NCBI GenBank assembly: GCA_016209885.1
Contig: JACQVF010000026.1
Location: 1 to 33,689, forward strand
Origin: Gemmatimonadota bacterium
GTDB lineage: Bacteria; Gemmatimonadota; Gemmatimonadetes; Longimicrobiales; Gaopeijiaceae
Direction of reading: 5' to 3'
DNA length: 33,689 nt
The notes under the pieces are model-generated. The model did no database searches. It was not told the DNA's origin and saw nothing but the letters and a program-made list of their open reading frames with translations. This document shows positions 6,735 to 15,239 of this stretch, piece after piece (the first letter of the stretch is position 1; each line of letters opens with the position of its first letter). The position numbers and the translations under genes are program-made.

Positions 6735-8753
6735 GTGCCCACGTTCCGCCTCGTATCGCCGCACACCCCGAAGGGCGATCAGCCGAAGGCGATCCGGGAG
6801 CTGGGGGAGGGGCTCCGGCGCCGGGACCGCTGGCAGACGCTCCTGGGCGCGACGGGGACGGGCAAGACGTTCACGATGGCCCACGTGATCGCCGAGTGGG
6901 GGCGCCCCACCCTCGTCATGTCCCATAACAAGACGCTGGCGGCGCAGCTCTACGGAGAGCTGAAGGCGCTCTTCCCGCAGGACGCCGTCGAGTACTTCAT
7001 CTCTTACTACGACTACTACCAACCGGAGGCATACGTCCCCGCCACGGACACCTACATCGAGAAGGACGCCTCGATCAACGAGGACATCGACCGGCTGCGG
7101 CTGCGTGCGACGTCGTCGCTCATGGAGCGGGACGACGTGATCGTGGTGGCGTCCGTCTCGTGCATTTACGGGTTGGGCAATCCGCGGGAGTACCGGGAGC
7201 TCATGCTCGTGCTGGATGTGGGGCAGCGGAGTGAGCGGCGTGAGATCCTGCGCAGTCTCGTGCAGATCGACTATCACAGGAACGACCTGGACTTCCAGCG
7301 GGGGACGTTCCGGGTGCGGGGCGACACGGTCGAGATCTTCCCCGCCTACGAGGAGCAGGCGATCCGGGTGGAGCTCTGGGGCGATGAGATCGAGCGGATC
7401 TCGCGCTTCGACCCGCTCACGGGCGAGTCGATTGCGATGCTCCGGCGCGCGGCGATCTATCCGGCGACGCACTTCGTGACGCAGCGTCGCACGATCGAGC
7501 GGGTCGTCCCTCTGATCCGAGGGGAGCTGGAGGAGCGGCTGAAGGAGCTGCGGGCGGAGGGGAAGCTGCTCGAGGCGCAGCGGCTCGAGACGCGTACGAA
7601 CTTCGACATCGAGATGATGCTCGAGATCGGGACGTGCGCGGGGATCGAGAACTACTCCCGCTATCTCAGCGGGCGCCGCGCCGGCGAACGTCCTGCCTGC
7701 CTCTTCGACTACTTCCCACCGGACTACCTCCTCATCGTAGATGAGTCGCACCAGACGGTGCCGCAGATCCGCGGGATGTACCACGGCGACCGGTCGCGGA
7801 AGGGGACGCTGGTCGAGCACGGGTTCCGGCTGCCCAGCGCGCTGGACAACCGGCCCCTCACCTTCGAGGAGTGGGAGTCGCTCGTGGAGCAAGTCATCTT
7901 CGTTTCGGCGACGCCCGGCGACTACGAGCTGGAGAGATGCGGCGGCGTGGTGGTGGAGCAGGTGATCCGGCCCACGGGCCTGGTGGATCCGGAGGTGGAC
8001 GTGCGGCCGGTGAAGGGGCAGGTGGACGACCTGCTGGCGGAGATCCGGGATCGGGCGGCGCGGGGCGAGCGCGTGCTCGTGACCACGCTGACGAAGCGGA
8101 TGGCCGAAGACCTCACCGAGTACCTCCAGTCCCTGGGCGTGCGGGTGCGCTACATGCACTCGGACATCGACGCCATCGAGCGCATGGAGATCATCCGGGA
8201 GCTCCGGCTCGGGCGCATCGATGTGCTGGTGGGCATCAATCTCCTGCGAGAGGGGCTCGACCTCCCGGAGGTCTCGCTGGTCGCGATCCTGGATGCGGAC
8301 AAGGAGGGTTTCCTCCGGGATGATCGCTCGCTCATCCAGACGATCGGGCGCGCGGCGCGCAATGCGCGTGGCAAGGCGATCTTCTATGCGGACACGATCA
8401 CGGGCTCCATGAAGAGGTGCCTCGACGAGACGAACCGGCGCCGGAGCGTGCAGATGGCGCACAACGAGAAGCACGGGATCACGCCGCAGACCATCGTGAA
8501 GAGCGTGGAGGAGATCGAGCTGGCCACGCGGGTGGCGGACGCGCGGGAGAAGCCACGGCTCAAGGTGCGGGAGCGCTCGGCGACCTACGCAGAGGAGGTG
8601 AACCGCGAGGAGTTCATCAAGATCCTGGAGCAGGAGATGCGCGAGGCGGCGGCGAACCTGGACTTCGAACGGGCGGCACTGCTGCGGGACCAGATCTTTG
8701 AGCTGAAGGCGGCACCGGGGGGGCGGCCGGCGGGAATCCCGTCGCCGCCGTGA
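6735..8753 (+). CDS. uvrB: Excinuclease ABC subunit B
   Basis: The protein has 672 residues, normal for UvrB, the helicase-like damage-verification subunit of nucleotide excision repair that works with UvrA and UvrC. The Walker A motif GATGTGKT is at 38-45. The beta-hairpin that probes between DNA strands is seen as [16 protein letters not shown], the DEAD-like box as DESHQT, and helicase motifs V/VI as [19 protein letters not shown] and QTIGRAARN. The C-terminal UVR motif is [20 protein letters not shown]. The start is a GTG, fixed by the conserved F-x-L-x-S-x-(H/Y)-x-P-x-GDQP opening. No strong ribosome site is visible, and 116 nt separate it from rel. No LexA-type box was recognised. Confidence 0.97.
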   Translation: MPTFRLVSPHTPKGDQPKAIRELGEGLRRRDRWQTLLGATGTGKTFTMAHVIAEWGRPTLVMSHNKTLAAQLYGELKALFPQDAVEYFISYYDYYQPEAYVPATDTYIEKDASINEDIDRLRLRATSSLMERDDVIVVASVSCIYGLGNPREYRELMLVLDVGQRSERREILRSLVQIDYHRNDLDFQRGTFRVRGDTVEIFPAYEEQAIRVELWGDEIERISRFDPLTGESIAMLRRAAIYPATHFVTQRRTIERVVPLIRGELEERLKELRAEGKLLEAQRLETRTNFDIEMMLEIGTCAGIENYSRYLSGRRAGERPACLFDYFPPDYLLIVDESHQTVPQIRGMYHGDRSRKGTLVEHGFRLPSALDNRPLTFEEWESLVEQVIFVSATPGDYELERCGGVVVEQVIRPTGLVDPEVDVRPVKGQVDDLLAEIRDRAARGERVLVTTLTKRMAEDLTEYLQSLGVRVRYMHSDIDAIERMEIIRELRLGRIDVLVGINLLREGLDLPEVSLVAILDADKEGFLRDDRSLIQTIGRAARNARGKAIFYADTITGSMKRCLDETNRRRSVQMAHNEKHGITPQTIVKSVEEIELATRVADAREKPRLKVRERSATYAEEVNREEFIKILEQEMREAAANLDFERAALLRDQIFELKAAPGGRPAGIPSPP

Positions 8754-8763
8754 GAGGGCGTTG

Positions 8764-9321
8764 GTGCTCCTGAGCGAGCCGGAGCTGGTGGGCTGGGGCG
8801 AGAGGATCGGGCGCGAGGTGGAGACGCCGGTGGTGCTGGCGCTGCGGGGGCCCCTGGGCGCCGGGAAGTCGGTGCTGGCCCGGGCGGTCGCCCGCGGTGC
8901 GGGCGTGGTGGGGCACCTGCCCTCTCCGACGTTCAACCTGCTGTTCCGTTACCGCGGGGACCGCGCGTACCGCGCGTACCGCGGGCGCCGGGGCGTGGAG
9001 GTGGTGCACCTGGATCTGTACCGCATCGCGAGCCCGGAGGAGGTATGGGAGCTCGGGTGGGGCGAGCTGGGCGCACCGTCGGAGATCGTGCTGATCGAGT
9101 GGCCCGAGCGGGCCGAGGCCTTGCTCCCCGAGGACCGCTGGGAGGTTTTCCTCACCATCCCCTCGGGATCCCCGGGGCACGAGTCGCTCAGGGAGGTGAG
9201 GCTGGCGAGGTGCGGAGCGCCCCCGGAGCTGCCGTTTCCGTCGGCCACCACCCCGGCGGGTGAGCCGGTGCCGCCCCAATCCCCCACGTCCACGCCAGCG
9301 GGCGAGCGGGCCAGCGGGTGA
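8764..9321 (+). CDS. tsaE: tRNA t6A biosynthesis ATPase TsaE
   Basis: The protein has 185 residues. TsaE is the P-loop ATPase that works with TsaB and TsaD to place threonylcarbamoyl on A37 of ANN-decoding tRNAs. Visible motifs are Walker A GPLGAGKS (29-36), SPTFNLL, HLDLYRI and LIEWPERAEALLPE, in family order. The GTG at 8764 is preferred because GAGAGGG ends 5 nt upstream; a TTG at 8761 is also possible. Two oddities are visible. An Arg-Ala-Tyr repeat (RAYRAYRG) is inserted between the SPTF motif and the HLDLYRI strand. A Pro/Ser/Thr-rich tail of about 35 residues runs into an 8-bp DNA repeat that supplies the stop codon. It lies just after uvrB and before tsaB. Confidence 0.92.
   Translation: MLLSEPELVGWGERIGREVETPVVLALRGPLGAGKSVLARAVARGAGVVGHLPSPTFNLLFRYRGDRAYRAYRGRRGVEVVHLDLYRIASPEEVWELGWGELGAPSEIVLIEWPERAEALLPEDRWEVFLTIPSGSPGHESLREVRLARCGAPPELPFPSATTPAGEPVPPQSPTSTPAGERASG
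8962..8979 (+). repeat. 9-bp direct repeat inside tsaE
   Basis: CGCGCGTAC occurs twice back to back and adds an in-frame Arg-Ala-Tyr duplication between the conserved SPTF and HLDLYRI motifs. This is the length change expected from replication slippage. Confidence 0.6.
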
Positions 9322-9329
9322 GCGGTTCA
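9298..9329. repeat. 8-bp iterated repeat GCGGGNNA x 4, containing the tsaE stop codon
   Basis: Units GCGGGCGA, GCGGGCCA, GCGGGTGA and GCGGTTCA follow each other with an exact 8-bp period. The TGA in the third unit is the tsaE stop codon. The array is in opposite orientation to the copy at 9425-9446, so the two can pair across about 95 nt. Confidence 0.6.
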
Positions 9330-9424
9330 CGGGCTGGTCCGGTCCCTCCGGTGGACGCATGTTTCGGCATAGCGGCGGCGAGAAACGTGAAGCTCGGTTC
9401 GGGTGGCTCAGAGCAGAGAACGCG

Positions 9425-9446
9425 CCCGCTAACCCGCTAACCCGCT
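9425..9446. repeat. 8-bp iterated repeat CCCGCTAA x 2.75
   Basis: CCCGCTAA at 9425-9432 and 9433-9440 is followed by CCCGCT at 9441-9446. It has the same period and nearly the same unit as 4351-4371, and is inverted relative to 9298-9329. It lies 21 nt upstream of the tsaB start codon. Confidence 0.6.
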
Positions 9447-9467
9447 CGGGCGGGAGGGAAGCGGAGA

Positions 9468-10226
9468 GTGGAGCTGTACCTGTCCTTCGACACGTCGACG
9501 TCTGAGGGATCCGTGGCTGTGGGCACGCGGGCGGAGGCGCTGGCGGAGCGGACGCTCGGCCTGAGGGACGAGCATTCGGCGCGGCTGGTCCCCGCCATCG
9601 CCGCGGTCCTGGCCGAGGTGGGGAAAGGGCCCCGGGATCTGACTGGCGTGGTCGTCGCGAGCGGCCCCGGGTCGTTCACCGGGGTGCGTGTCGCGGCGGC
9701 GACCGCGAAGGGGCTCGTGGCGTCGCTAGGGGTCCCGCTGTACGGCTTCTCGAGCCTCGCGGCGGCGGCGGTGGCGGTAGGCGCGGCGGCGGCCAGGGGT
9801 CCGGTGGGGAAAGGGGCGGATGCAGCGGTGGGATCCCGCCGCGATCTGGAGAACCTGGTGTCCGCCCAGTCCGTGGTGTGCAGCGTATTCGACGCGCGGG
9901 GCGACCGGGTGTACGGGGGCTGCTACCGGATCTGGCGCGGCGGGCTCGAGACGATACTTCGGCCATGCGCCACCACCATCGGCGAACTGCTGCATGCCGT
10001 GGAGCCCACCGGCGCGGTGTTTGCGGGTCAGGGGGCGTGGCGTCATCGTGAACAGATCGCGGCCGCGGGAGGGCGCGTAGTGTCGCCGCCGGCCGCTGTG
10101 CCGAGCGCGACCGCGCTGCTCTGGCTCCTCGCGCTGGGGCCGGGCGACGCGCGGATCGGGGAACCTGGAAGATGGGAACCGGACTATCTTCGGGCGTCGA
10201 CCGTACAGGTGAGCGGGGGCAGGTAG
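9468..10226 (+). CDS. tsaB: tRNA t6A biosynthesis protein TsaB
   Basis: The protein has 252 residues. TsaB is the ASKHA-fold scaffold that dimerises with TsaD in threonylcarbamoyladenosine synthesis. The N-terminus [16 protein letters not shown], the central [20 protein letters not shown] and the [13 protein letters not shown] segment are family hallmarks. The GTG start is preceded by purine-rich GGGAGGGAAGCGGAGA. The region around residues 105-130 ([20 protein letters not shown]) looks like a lineage-specific loop. The gene follows tsaE across a 146-nt spacer holding two inverted arrays of an 8-bp repeat, and its 3' end overlaps the rimI-like gene. Confidence 0.9.
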   Translation: MELYLSFDTSTSEGSVAVGTRAEALAERTLGLRDEHSARLVPAIAAVLAEVGKGPRDLTGVVVASGPGSFTGVRVAAATAKGLVASLGVPLYGFSSLAAAAVAVGAAAARGPVGKGADAAVGSRRDLENLVSAQSVVCSVFDARGDRVYGGCYRIWRGGLETILRPCATTIGELLHAVEPTGAVFAGQGAWRHREQIAAAGGRVVSPPAAVPSATALLWLLALGPGDARIGEPGRWEPDYLRASTVQVSGGR

Positions 10227-10678
10227 CCGCGGCGCCCGTGGTCTTCCGGCGCATGCGGGAGGAGGATCTCGCGCAGGTCGCGGACATCGAGCACGCGTCG
10301 TTCACCATGGCCTGGAGCGTCCATACGTTCCGCTCGCTGCTTCAGCGCGAGGACGCGGAGTGCTGGGTGGCCCTCGACGAGCAGGGTCGCGTTCTGGGGT
10401 ACGCGGTCCTGTGGTGGGCCCTCGACCAGGCGGAGCTGGCCAACATCGCCGTGCACCCGGAGACGCGCCGGCGGCGGATCGGCGCCCGGCTCCTCGAGCA
10501 CGCGCTCGAGTGCGCGGCGGCGCGCGGGATCCGCGAGGTCTACCTCGAGGTGCGCCGATCCAACGAGGTCGCCGCATCCATGTACCGGCGGCGCGGTTTC
10601 GTGGAGGTCGGGGTGCGGAACAATTACTACGACCTGCCGAGGGAGGATGCCCTCGTGCTTCGGAGGGCGCTCGACTAA
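10172..10678 (+). CDS. rimI: Ribosomal-protein-alanine N-acetyltransferase RimI-like (GNAT)
   Basis: The frame has 168 residues. The GNAT fold is clear: [20 protein letters not shown] opens the domain, the acetyl-CoA loop appears as [18 protein letters not shown], and [20 protein letters not shown] with [17 protein letters not shown] ends it. That last segment is the RimI signature (N-x-Y-Y). RimI acetylates the N-terminal alanine of ribosomal protein S18 in Escherichia coli. Its position after tsaB is common in bacteria. The start is uncertain: the ATG at 10172 has GGGGAA 8 nt upstream and overlaps tsaB by 55 nt. A GTG at 10238 would begin right at the conserved domain, giving 146 residues, but has a poor ribosome site. 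Confidence 0.88.
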   Translation: MGTGLSSGVDRTGERGQVAAAPVVFRRMREEDLAQVADIEHASFTMAWSVHTFRSLLQREDAECWVALDEQGRVLGYAVLWWALDQAELANIAVHPETRRRRIGARLLEHALECAAARGIREVYLEVRRSNEVAASMYRRRGFVEVGVRNNYYDLPREDALVLRRALD

Positions 10679-11661
10679 TGGCGGTCTTTCCACGCTATCG
10701 CCCGCGGCGGCTGCGGCGGACGGGCGCGCTCAGGGCGCTCGTGCGCGAGACGGCGCTGGACTCGCAGCATCTCATCCTTCCCCTGTTCGTTCAGCCTGGG
10801 CGGGGCGTGCGTAACCCGGTGCCGTCGATGCCGGGGGTGGTCCAGACGTCGGTGGACGAGCTCGTCCGCGACGCGGAGTCTGCGCTCGCTGCCCGCGTTC
10901 ACGCCGTGATCCTCTTCGGGATCCCGGAGCGGAAGGACGAGGAGGGGAGCGAGGCGTGGCGGGAGGACGGGATCGTGCAGGCGGCGGTGAGGGAGCTTAA
11001 GGGGCGGCTCCCCGAGCTCCTGGTGATCACGGACGTGTGCCTGTGCGAGTACACGTCCCACGGCCACTGCGGGATCGTTCGCTGCGGCACGGTGGACAAC
11101 GATGCGACGCTGGAGGTGCTCGCGCGGGCCGCGGCGAGCCACGCGGCGGCGGGCGCGGACATCGTGGCGCCCAGCGACATGATGGATGGCCGCGTGGGTG
11201 CCATCCGCGAGCGGCTGGATGCGGACGGGTTCGCGAACGTGGCGATCATGAGCTACGCCGCGAAGTTCGCGTCCGCGTTCTACGGGCCGTTCCGGGATGC
11301 GGCGGGCTCGGCGCCCCAGTTCGGCGACCGGCGGGGTTATCAGATGGACCCGGCGAACGGCGACGAGGCGCTGCGCGAGGTCTGGCTCGATATCGAGGAA
11401 GGCGCCGACATCGTCATGGTGAAGCCGGCGCTCCCGTACCTGGACATCGTGCGTCGCGTGAAGGACGAGACGGGGTACCCGGTGGCCGCGTACCACGTGT
11501 CAGGTGAATACGCGGCCGTCATGGCGGCGGGCGAGCGTGGCTGGCTCGATGCTCCGCGCGTGATGCTCGAGGTGCTCACCTCGATCCGCCGTGCGGGCGC
11601 GGACATTATCATCACGTACTGGGCCCGGGAGTTCGCCCGCGCGGTCGCCGGGGCGTCCTGA
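10678..11661 (+). CDS. hemB: Delta-aminolevulinic acid dehydratase (porphobilinogen synthase)
   Basis: The protein has 327 residues. It condenses two 5-aminolevulinate molecules to porphobilinogen. The ATG shares bases with the rimI stop (TAATG at 10676-10680), so the two are translationally coupled. The metal-site segment [14 protein letters not shown] at 119-132 contains Cys121, Cys123 and Cys131, which marks the zinc-dependent type rather than the Asp/Mg type. The two active-site lysines are Lys196 in [15 protein letters not shown] and Lys249 in [10 protein letters not shown]. The sequence is full length and intact. hemA lies about 3.6 kb downstream, so two tetrapyrrole genes are close but not adjacent. 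Confidence 0.96.
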   Translation: MAVFPRYRPRRLRRTGALRALVRETALDSQHLILPLFVQPGRGVRNPVPSMPGVVQTSVDELVRDAESALAARVHAVILFGIPERKDEEGSEAWREDGIVQAAVRELKGRLPELLVITDVCLCEYTSHGHCGIVRCGTVDNDATLEVLARAAASHAAAGADIVAPSDMMDGRVGAIRERLDADGFANVAIMSYAAKFASAFYGPFRDAAGSAPQFGDRRGYQMDPANGDEALREVWLDIEEGADIVMVKPALPYLDIVRRVKDETGYPVAAYHVSGEYAAVMAAGERGWLDAPRVMLEVLTSIRRAGADIIITYWAREFARAVAGAS

Positions 11662-11686
11662 GGTCCTGAGCCGCGATTCCCAGCCG

Positions 11687-13171
11687 TTGAGCCGCGCCCG
11701 CGTTGCCCCGGGCCTCTTGGCGACGATCCTCGCCTCACTCTCCGCGTTCACCCCCCGGGCGTCGAGCCCCCAGGTCGTCGGGCCCGCGCAGGTCCCCGTG
11801 GCCAGCAGGCACTGGAGCTACGAGGTGCTCGAGTTCCTGGAGGCGCTGGGCGCCGTGGCGCCGGGCACTTCGACGCTGCGGCCGCTCCCCCTCGGCGATG
11901 TGCGCCGACTCCTGGACGCTGCCGCGCGCGACACGGCGCTCGAGTCGGCCGCGCGCGCTCTGGCCCGGGCGGCGCTTCTCCGCTACGACGAGGAGTTCGT
12001 GCCGCGTCCCGGGCTCGCGGCGGGCGGCCGGCTGCGGGGCGCTCTGCGGGGCACGGGCGGCGACGCGGTGGGCGCGGAGGGGGTAGTGGGCGAGCTCGCC
12101 TTCCGTGTGCAAGGCGGTCCTGCCGGGGCGTTCGCGTTACTGGAGCACGAGTGGGGAGCCGGTGCAGAGCGGCCGCGGCTGCGACGGGGCGGCGTCGGCG
12201 GCCGCATGGGTGGGGTGTGGCTTTACGGCGGGCGGGAAGCGTTTCGCATGGACGGCGGGGGCGGCGGCGGACTGGTGCTCAATGACGAGGCGCAGCTCGA
12301 CGGGCTTCTGCTGGCGACACCAGCCTCGTTCCGCGTGCCGGGCGCCGGTGAGACACAGGTGCAGCTCGGCTTGTTCCGCCTGTTCCGCTACGAGGCCGTG
12401 GACGATCCCTGGTTCATAACGTTCCGGATCACCGCGCGCCCGGCTTCGTGGCTCCAGGTCGCCGTCAACCGGGCTGTACTGTTTGGCGGGCGGTTCAAGG
12501 GCGGCCGGGTCCCGTACGACCCGAAGATCTACGGCCCCGATTCCACTTCCCTTGGCGCCGCGGACATCCTCGGCGTCCTGCTGGGGCGGAACACCACGCG
12601 GGACGACCAGAAGGCGAGCATCGAGGCGCGAATCAGCCTCGATGCCCTCGAGCTCCCGGCCCTCGTCTATGGCGAGCTCGCGTTCGAGGACCCCGATCGC
12701 TCGTTCGGCGATCCCGCCATCCTGGCCGGCCTCCTCGCCGTGATTCGTGACCGCCCCACCCTGGCGCTCCGCTACGAGTACGCGGCGATCGGCCGCGCCG
12801 CCCGCATCTGCTCGTGGTGCGACACCCTCCCGGCGTACTGGTATTGGCACCGGCGCTTCCAGAGCGGGTACGTCGTCGAGGGACGGCTGCTGGGGCACCC
12901 GCTGGGCGGTTACGGCCTCCAGCACCTGCTCGAGTTGCGCTACCTCGGGCCTGACGCCCGCCTCCGCGTCGAAGCCCGGGCGACCCTGTCCCGGCGCGAC
13001 CGCTGGAACCTCTTGGAAAAACAGCAGCCGGGGCGGGCCAAGGGAGGCGCCCTCGAGGCCGACTACCGGCCGTGGCACGCCGTCGAAGTCCACCTCTCCG
13101 CGTCCACCGAGCGAGGACGTGCGGGGTGGCGCGAGTCACGGTTCGCGCTCGCCGCGGCTGTGTTCTTTTGA
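11687..13171 (+). CDS. Wzi-like outer-membrane beta-barrel protein (capsule assembly family)
   Basis: The protein has 494 residues from the TTG at 11687; the frame stays open to a GTG at 11591, which would overlap hemB by 71 nt. The later start is preferred because it gives a short basic N-region and a hydrophobic signal peptide (VAPGLLATILASLSAFTP). The N-terminal part has a W-Y-x-x-L-x-x-L-E-x-L-G pattern. The rest alternates short beta strands and ends in Phe-Phe, typical of outer-membrane barrels. A GRMGGVWLYGGREAFRMDGG segment followed by GGLVLNDEAQLDGLLLATPA matches the G-R-x-x-x-x-x-G-x-L-x-x-x-N region of the Wzi/capsule-assembly family. Wzi anchors capsule in enterobacteria; here no capsule genes are adjacent, so the role is open. 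Confidence 0.65.
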   Translation: MSRARVAPGLLATILASLSAFTPRASSPQVVGPAQVPVASRHWSYEVLEFLEALGAVAPGTSTLRPLPLGDVRRLLDAAARDTALESAARALARAALLRYDEEFVPRPGLAAGGRLRGALRGTGGDAVGAEGVVGELAFRVQGGPAGAFALLEHEWGAGAERPRLRRGGVGGRMGGVWLYGGREAFRMDGGGGGGLVLNDEAQLDGLLLATPASFRVPGAGETQVQLGLFRLFRYEAVDDPWFITFRITARPASWLQVAVNRAVLFGGRFKGGRVPYDPKIYGPDSTSLGAADILGVLLGRNTTRDDQKASIEARISLDALELPALVYGELAFEDPDRSFGDPAILAGLLAVIRDRPTLALRYEYAAIGRAARICSWCDTLPAYWYWHRRFQSGYVVEGRLLGHPLGGYGLQHLLELRYLGPDARLRVEARATLSRRDRWNLLEKQQPGRAKGGALEADYRPWHAVEVHLSASTERGRAGWRESRFALAAAVFF

Positions 13172-13205
13172 TAGCCGGCGCTCTAACCCTCTCGTCACAA
13201 CTGCG

Positions 13206-13235
13206 TTGACGGCCCGCGTCGGCCGGGGGTATCTT
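13206..13235 (+). promoter_or_regulatory. Sigma70-type promoter for the LysM gene
   Basis: TTGACG (13206-13211) and TATCTT (13230-13235) are separated by 18 nt. Transcription would start near 13242. An in-frame ATG lies at 13244, 8 nt from the -10, so a leaderless product is possible besides the Shine-Dalgarno-led start at 13292. Confidence 0.6.
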
Positions 13236-13291
13236 CGGCATATATGCGGGTGGCTGGCAAACGTGTGTTTCGGGGACCCGGAGTGATCGTC

Positions 13292-14374
13292 ATGGCGAGA
13301 TTCGCGATCGTGGTTGTGCTCATGCTTGGATTCGGGGCGGTGGGACTTGCGCAGGAAGCGCCGCGCGCCCCGAAGACGCACACCGTTCGAACAGGCGACA
13401 CGCTCTGGGGTCTGGCACGGGAGTATCTCGGCGATCCCTTCCGGTGGCCGGCGCTTCACGAAGCGAACCGCGATCGAGTATCGAACCCCCACCAGATTTT
13501 CCCGGGCCAGGAGCTGACGATCCCGGCGCCGGGCGGTCCTGGGGAGCAGCCGGCGGTGGTCCAGGAGGTGGCGGTGGGACCGGCGCCGGCCCAGCAGCCG
13601 GGCGGGCTGCCGCCGGAGGCAACGGAGCGTACGCACTTCTATCAGACGACAGGGTTCGAGACGAGCGGGCCGACCGTCCTCACGCGTTCGCTGGAGGAGC
13701 GACCCGCGGTCCTGGCGCCGGACCACTACGCGGCGGGCTGGATCGAGCCGGAGCCGGTTTCGCCGGGGATCGGCGTCGTAGAGGCGGTCTCGGACGTGGG
13801 TGCGACCGCGAGTGGCGCACAGATGGCCCGACCCTTCGACCAGGTGCGCGTCTCATTCGTGGCAAACGGGACGGTCCAGGTCGGAGACCGCCTGATCGTG
13901 CTGCGCATCGAGCGGCCGGTGGAGCGGTACGGCCGCGTCGTACGGCCGGTGGGGATGCTGACCGTCTCCAGGGTCGAGGACGGTGGGGCTATGGCGGTCG
14001 TGAGCACAGAGTTCGACCGCATCCTCGTGCGTGACCAGGTACGTCCGCTCGAGCCGTTCGAGGAGCGCCCCGGCCTGCATCCCCGGCGGGTGGACGGGGA
14101 TGTCGAGGCCCGGATCCTCACGTTCCGGGACCTGCATCTGGTTCAGGGCTTCAGCGACGTGGCCTATCTCGACGCGGGATCGGACCGGGGCGTCGAGATC
14201 GGCGACGAGTTCGCCGTCCTGGCGCCCGCCGCGGAGGGCGGAGGACCACGAACGGTCGGCCGACTCCAGGTGGTCGATGTCAGGCCCGCCACCTCCACGG
14301 TACGGGTTGTGCGCGCGGACATGCCGCTTTCCGGCTCGAACCTGCGGGCGCGCCTCGCCGCGAAGATGCCGTGA
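13292..14374 (+). CDS. Exported LysM-domain protein
   Basis: The protein has 360 residues from 13292, where GGAG (13280-13283) lies 8 nt upstream and the signal peptide (MARFAIVVVLMLGFGAVGLA) begins. An in-frame ATG at 13244 would add 16 basic residues and sits where a leaderless transcript would begin. One LysM domain follows the signal (HTVRTGDTLWGLAREYLGDP to NPHQIFPGQELTIP), a peptidoglycan-binding fold. The remaining 250 residues are beta-rich with repeated patterns (VGDRLIVLRIERPV; VEIGDEFAVLAPA) and have no catalytic motif. Proteins of this layout are usually annotated only as LysM peptidoglycan-binding proteins. Here it is probably periplasmic and cell-wall-bound. Its partner is unknown. 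Confidence 0.85.
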   Translation: MARFAIVVVLMLGFGAVGLAQEAPRAPKTHTVRTGDTLWGLAREYLGDPFRWPALHEANRDRVSNPHQIFPGQELTIPAPGGPGEQPAVVQEVAVGPAPAQQPGGLPPEATERTHFYQTTGFETSGPTVLTRSLEERPAVLAPDHYAAGWIEPEPVSPGIGVVEAVSDVGATASGAQMARPFDQVRVSFVANGTVQVGDRLIVLRIERPVERYGRVVRPVGMLTVSRVEDGGAMAVVSTEFDRILVRDQVRPLEPFEERPGLHPRRVDGDVEARILTFRDLHLVQGFSDVAYLDAGSDRGVEIGDEFAVLAPAAEGGGPRTVGRLQVVDVRPATSTVRVVRADMPLSGSNLRARLAAKMP

Positions 14375-14405
14375 GGCCCGCCGCTCAGCCCGGTGTCGTG
14401 GCCTT

Positions 14406-15215
14406 GTGATCCACCTCGTCGCCCTGGTCTTCTACTTCCTCGCCGGCAGCCTCTGGCTTTACTCGCTGCTCGCGGAGGGAGGCAAGCGGACCGAGTCCCT
14501 GGCACCTTGGGCGGCCGCGCTGGCAGCGGTCGTGCATGCGGTCGCGCTGACCCGGTACTCGCTTCAGTTCGGCGCACTCCCGCTGGTCGGGCTTTCGCCC
14601 TCCCTCTCCTCCCTCGCGCTGGTTCTGGGCGTTTCCCTCGTCGCACTCCTTGCCCTTGGCGAGGCGAAGCGCGTAGGGCTCCTGGTCATTCCGCTCATCC
14701 TCGTGCTGGAAGGGAGCGCGCTGGCGATCGGGGTGCGGCCGGCGGGGCAGGCACTAGCCTTTCGTGGCCCGTGGTTTGCATTGCACGTGACACTGGCGTT
14801 CGTGGGATACGCAGGGCTGGCGATCGCGTTCGCGGCCGGCCTCATGTATCTGATTCAATTTCATGAGCTTAAGAGCAAGAGGCTGGGCCGGGTGTTCCGG
14901 TTCGTGCCGCCGCTGGGGACGCTGGATCGTCTGGGGCGCTTGGCACTGGCCGGCGGCTTCACGACGCTGACGGTTTCACTTGTGGTGGGGTGGGCGTGGG
15001 CCGTACAGTTCGGTCATCCTGTGGGTCTTACGGACCCTCAGGTGATCTGGGGGCTCTTGACCTGGCTGGTCTTCGTGGCGGTGCTTGTGGCGCGGGGCAG
15101 TGGGGCCGAGCGGAGTCGGCGGGCGGCGGTCACGGTGGTCGTGGGGTTCGGGGTCGTGGTCGTGTCGTACGTGGTGCTCCGGGTCACGCTGGTGGCCGGG
15201 GGCGCCTTCCTTTGA
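14406..15215 (+). CDS. CcsA/HemX-like integral membrane protein (cytochrome c assembly family)
   Basis: The protein has 269 residues with about eight hydrophobic segments. The GTG at 14406 starts directly before the first helix (LVALVFYFLAGSLWLYSLL). The family signature is the FHVTLAF-type helix (here LHVTLAFVGYAGLAIAFAAG), the MYLIQFHELKSK connection, and VVGWAWAVQFG in place of the W-G-x-x-W heme-handling motif. Full CcsA proteins are longer and have a WWD motif that is not present here. The short form directly before hemA matches HemX/YpjD, which in Bacillus influences HemA level. Its location 24 nt upstream of hemA supports that reading. The biochemical role is inferred. Confidence 0.8.
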   Translation: MIHLVALVFYFLAGSLWLYSLLAEGGKRTESLAPWAAALAAVVHAVALTRYSLQFGALPLVGLSPSLSSLALVLGVSLVALLALGEAKRVGLLVIPLILVLEGSALAIGVRPAGQALAFRGPWFALHVTLAFVGYAGLAIAFAAGLMYLIQFHELKSKRLGRVFRFVPPLGTLDRLGRLALAGGFTTLTVSLVVGWAWAVQFGHPVGLTDPQVIWGLLTWLVFVAVLVARGSGAERSRRAAVTVVVGFGVVVVSYVVLRVTLVAGGAFL

Positions 15216-15239
15216 CCGGATAGGGGGCGCGACCGCTGG

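Noticed and set aside
6372..8936. 854-codon open frame on the minus strand
   Set aside because: It is antisense to uvrB and the end of rel, has the same composition artefact and has no recognisable domain.
10185..10190. TATCTT inside tsaB as a leaderless promoter for rimI
   Set aside because: No in-frame rimI start codon lies 7-8 nt downstream, and it falls inside a coding sequence.
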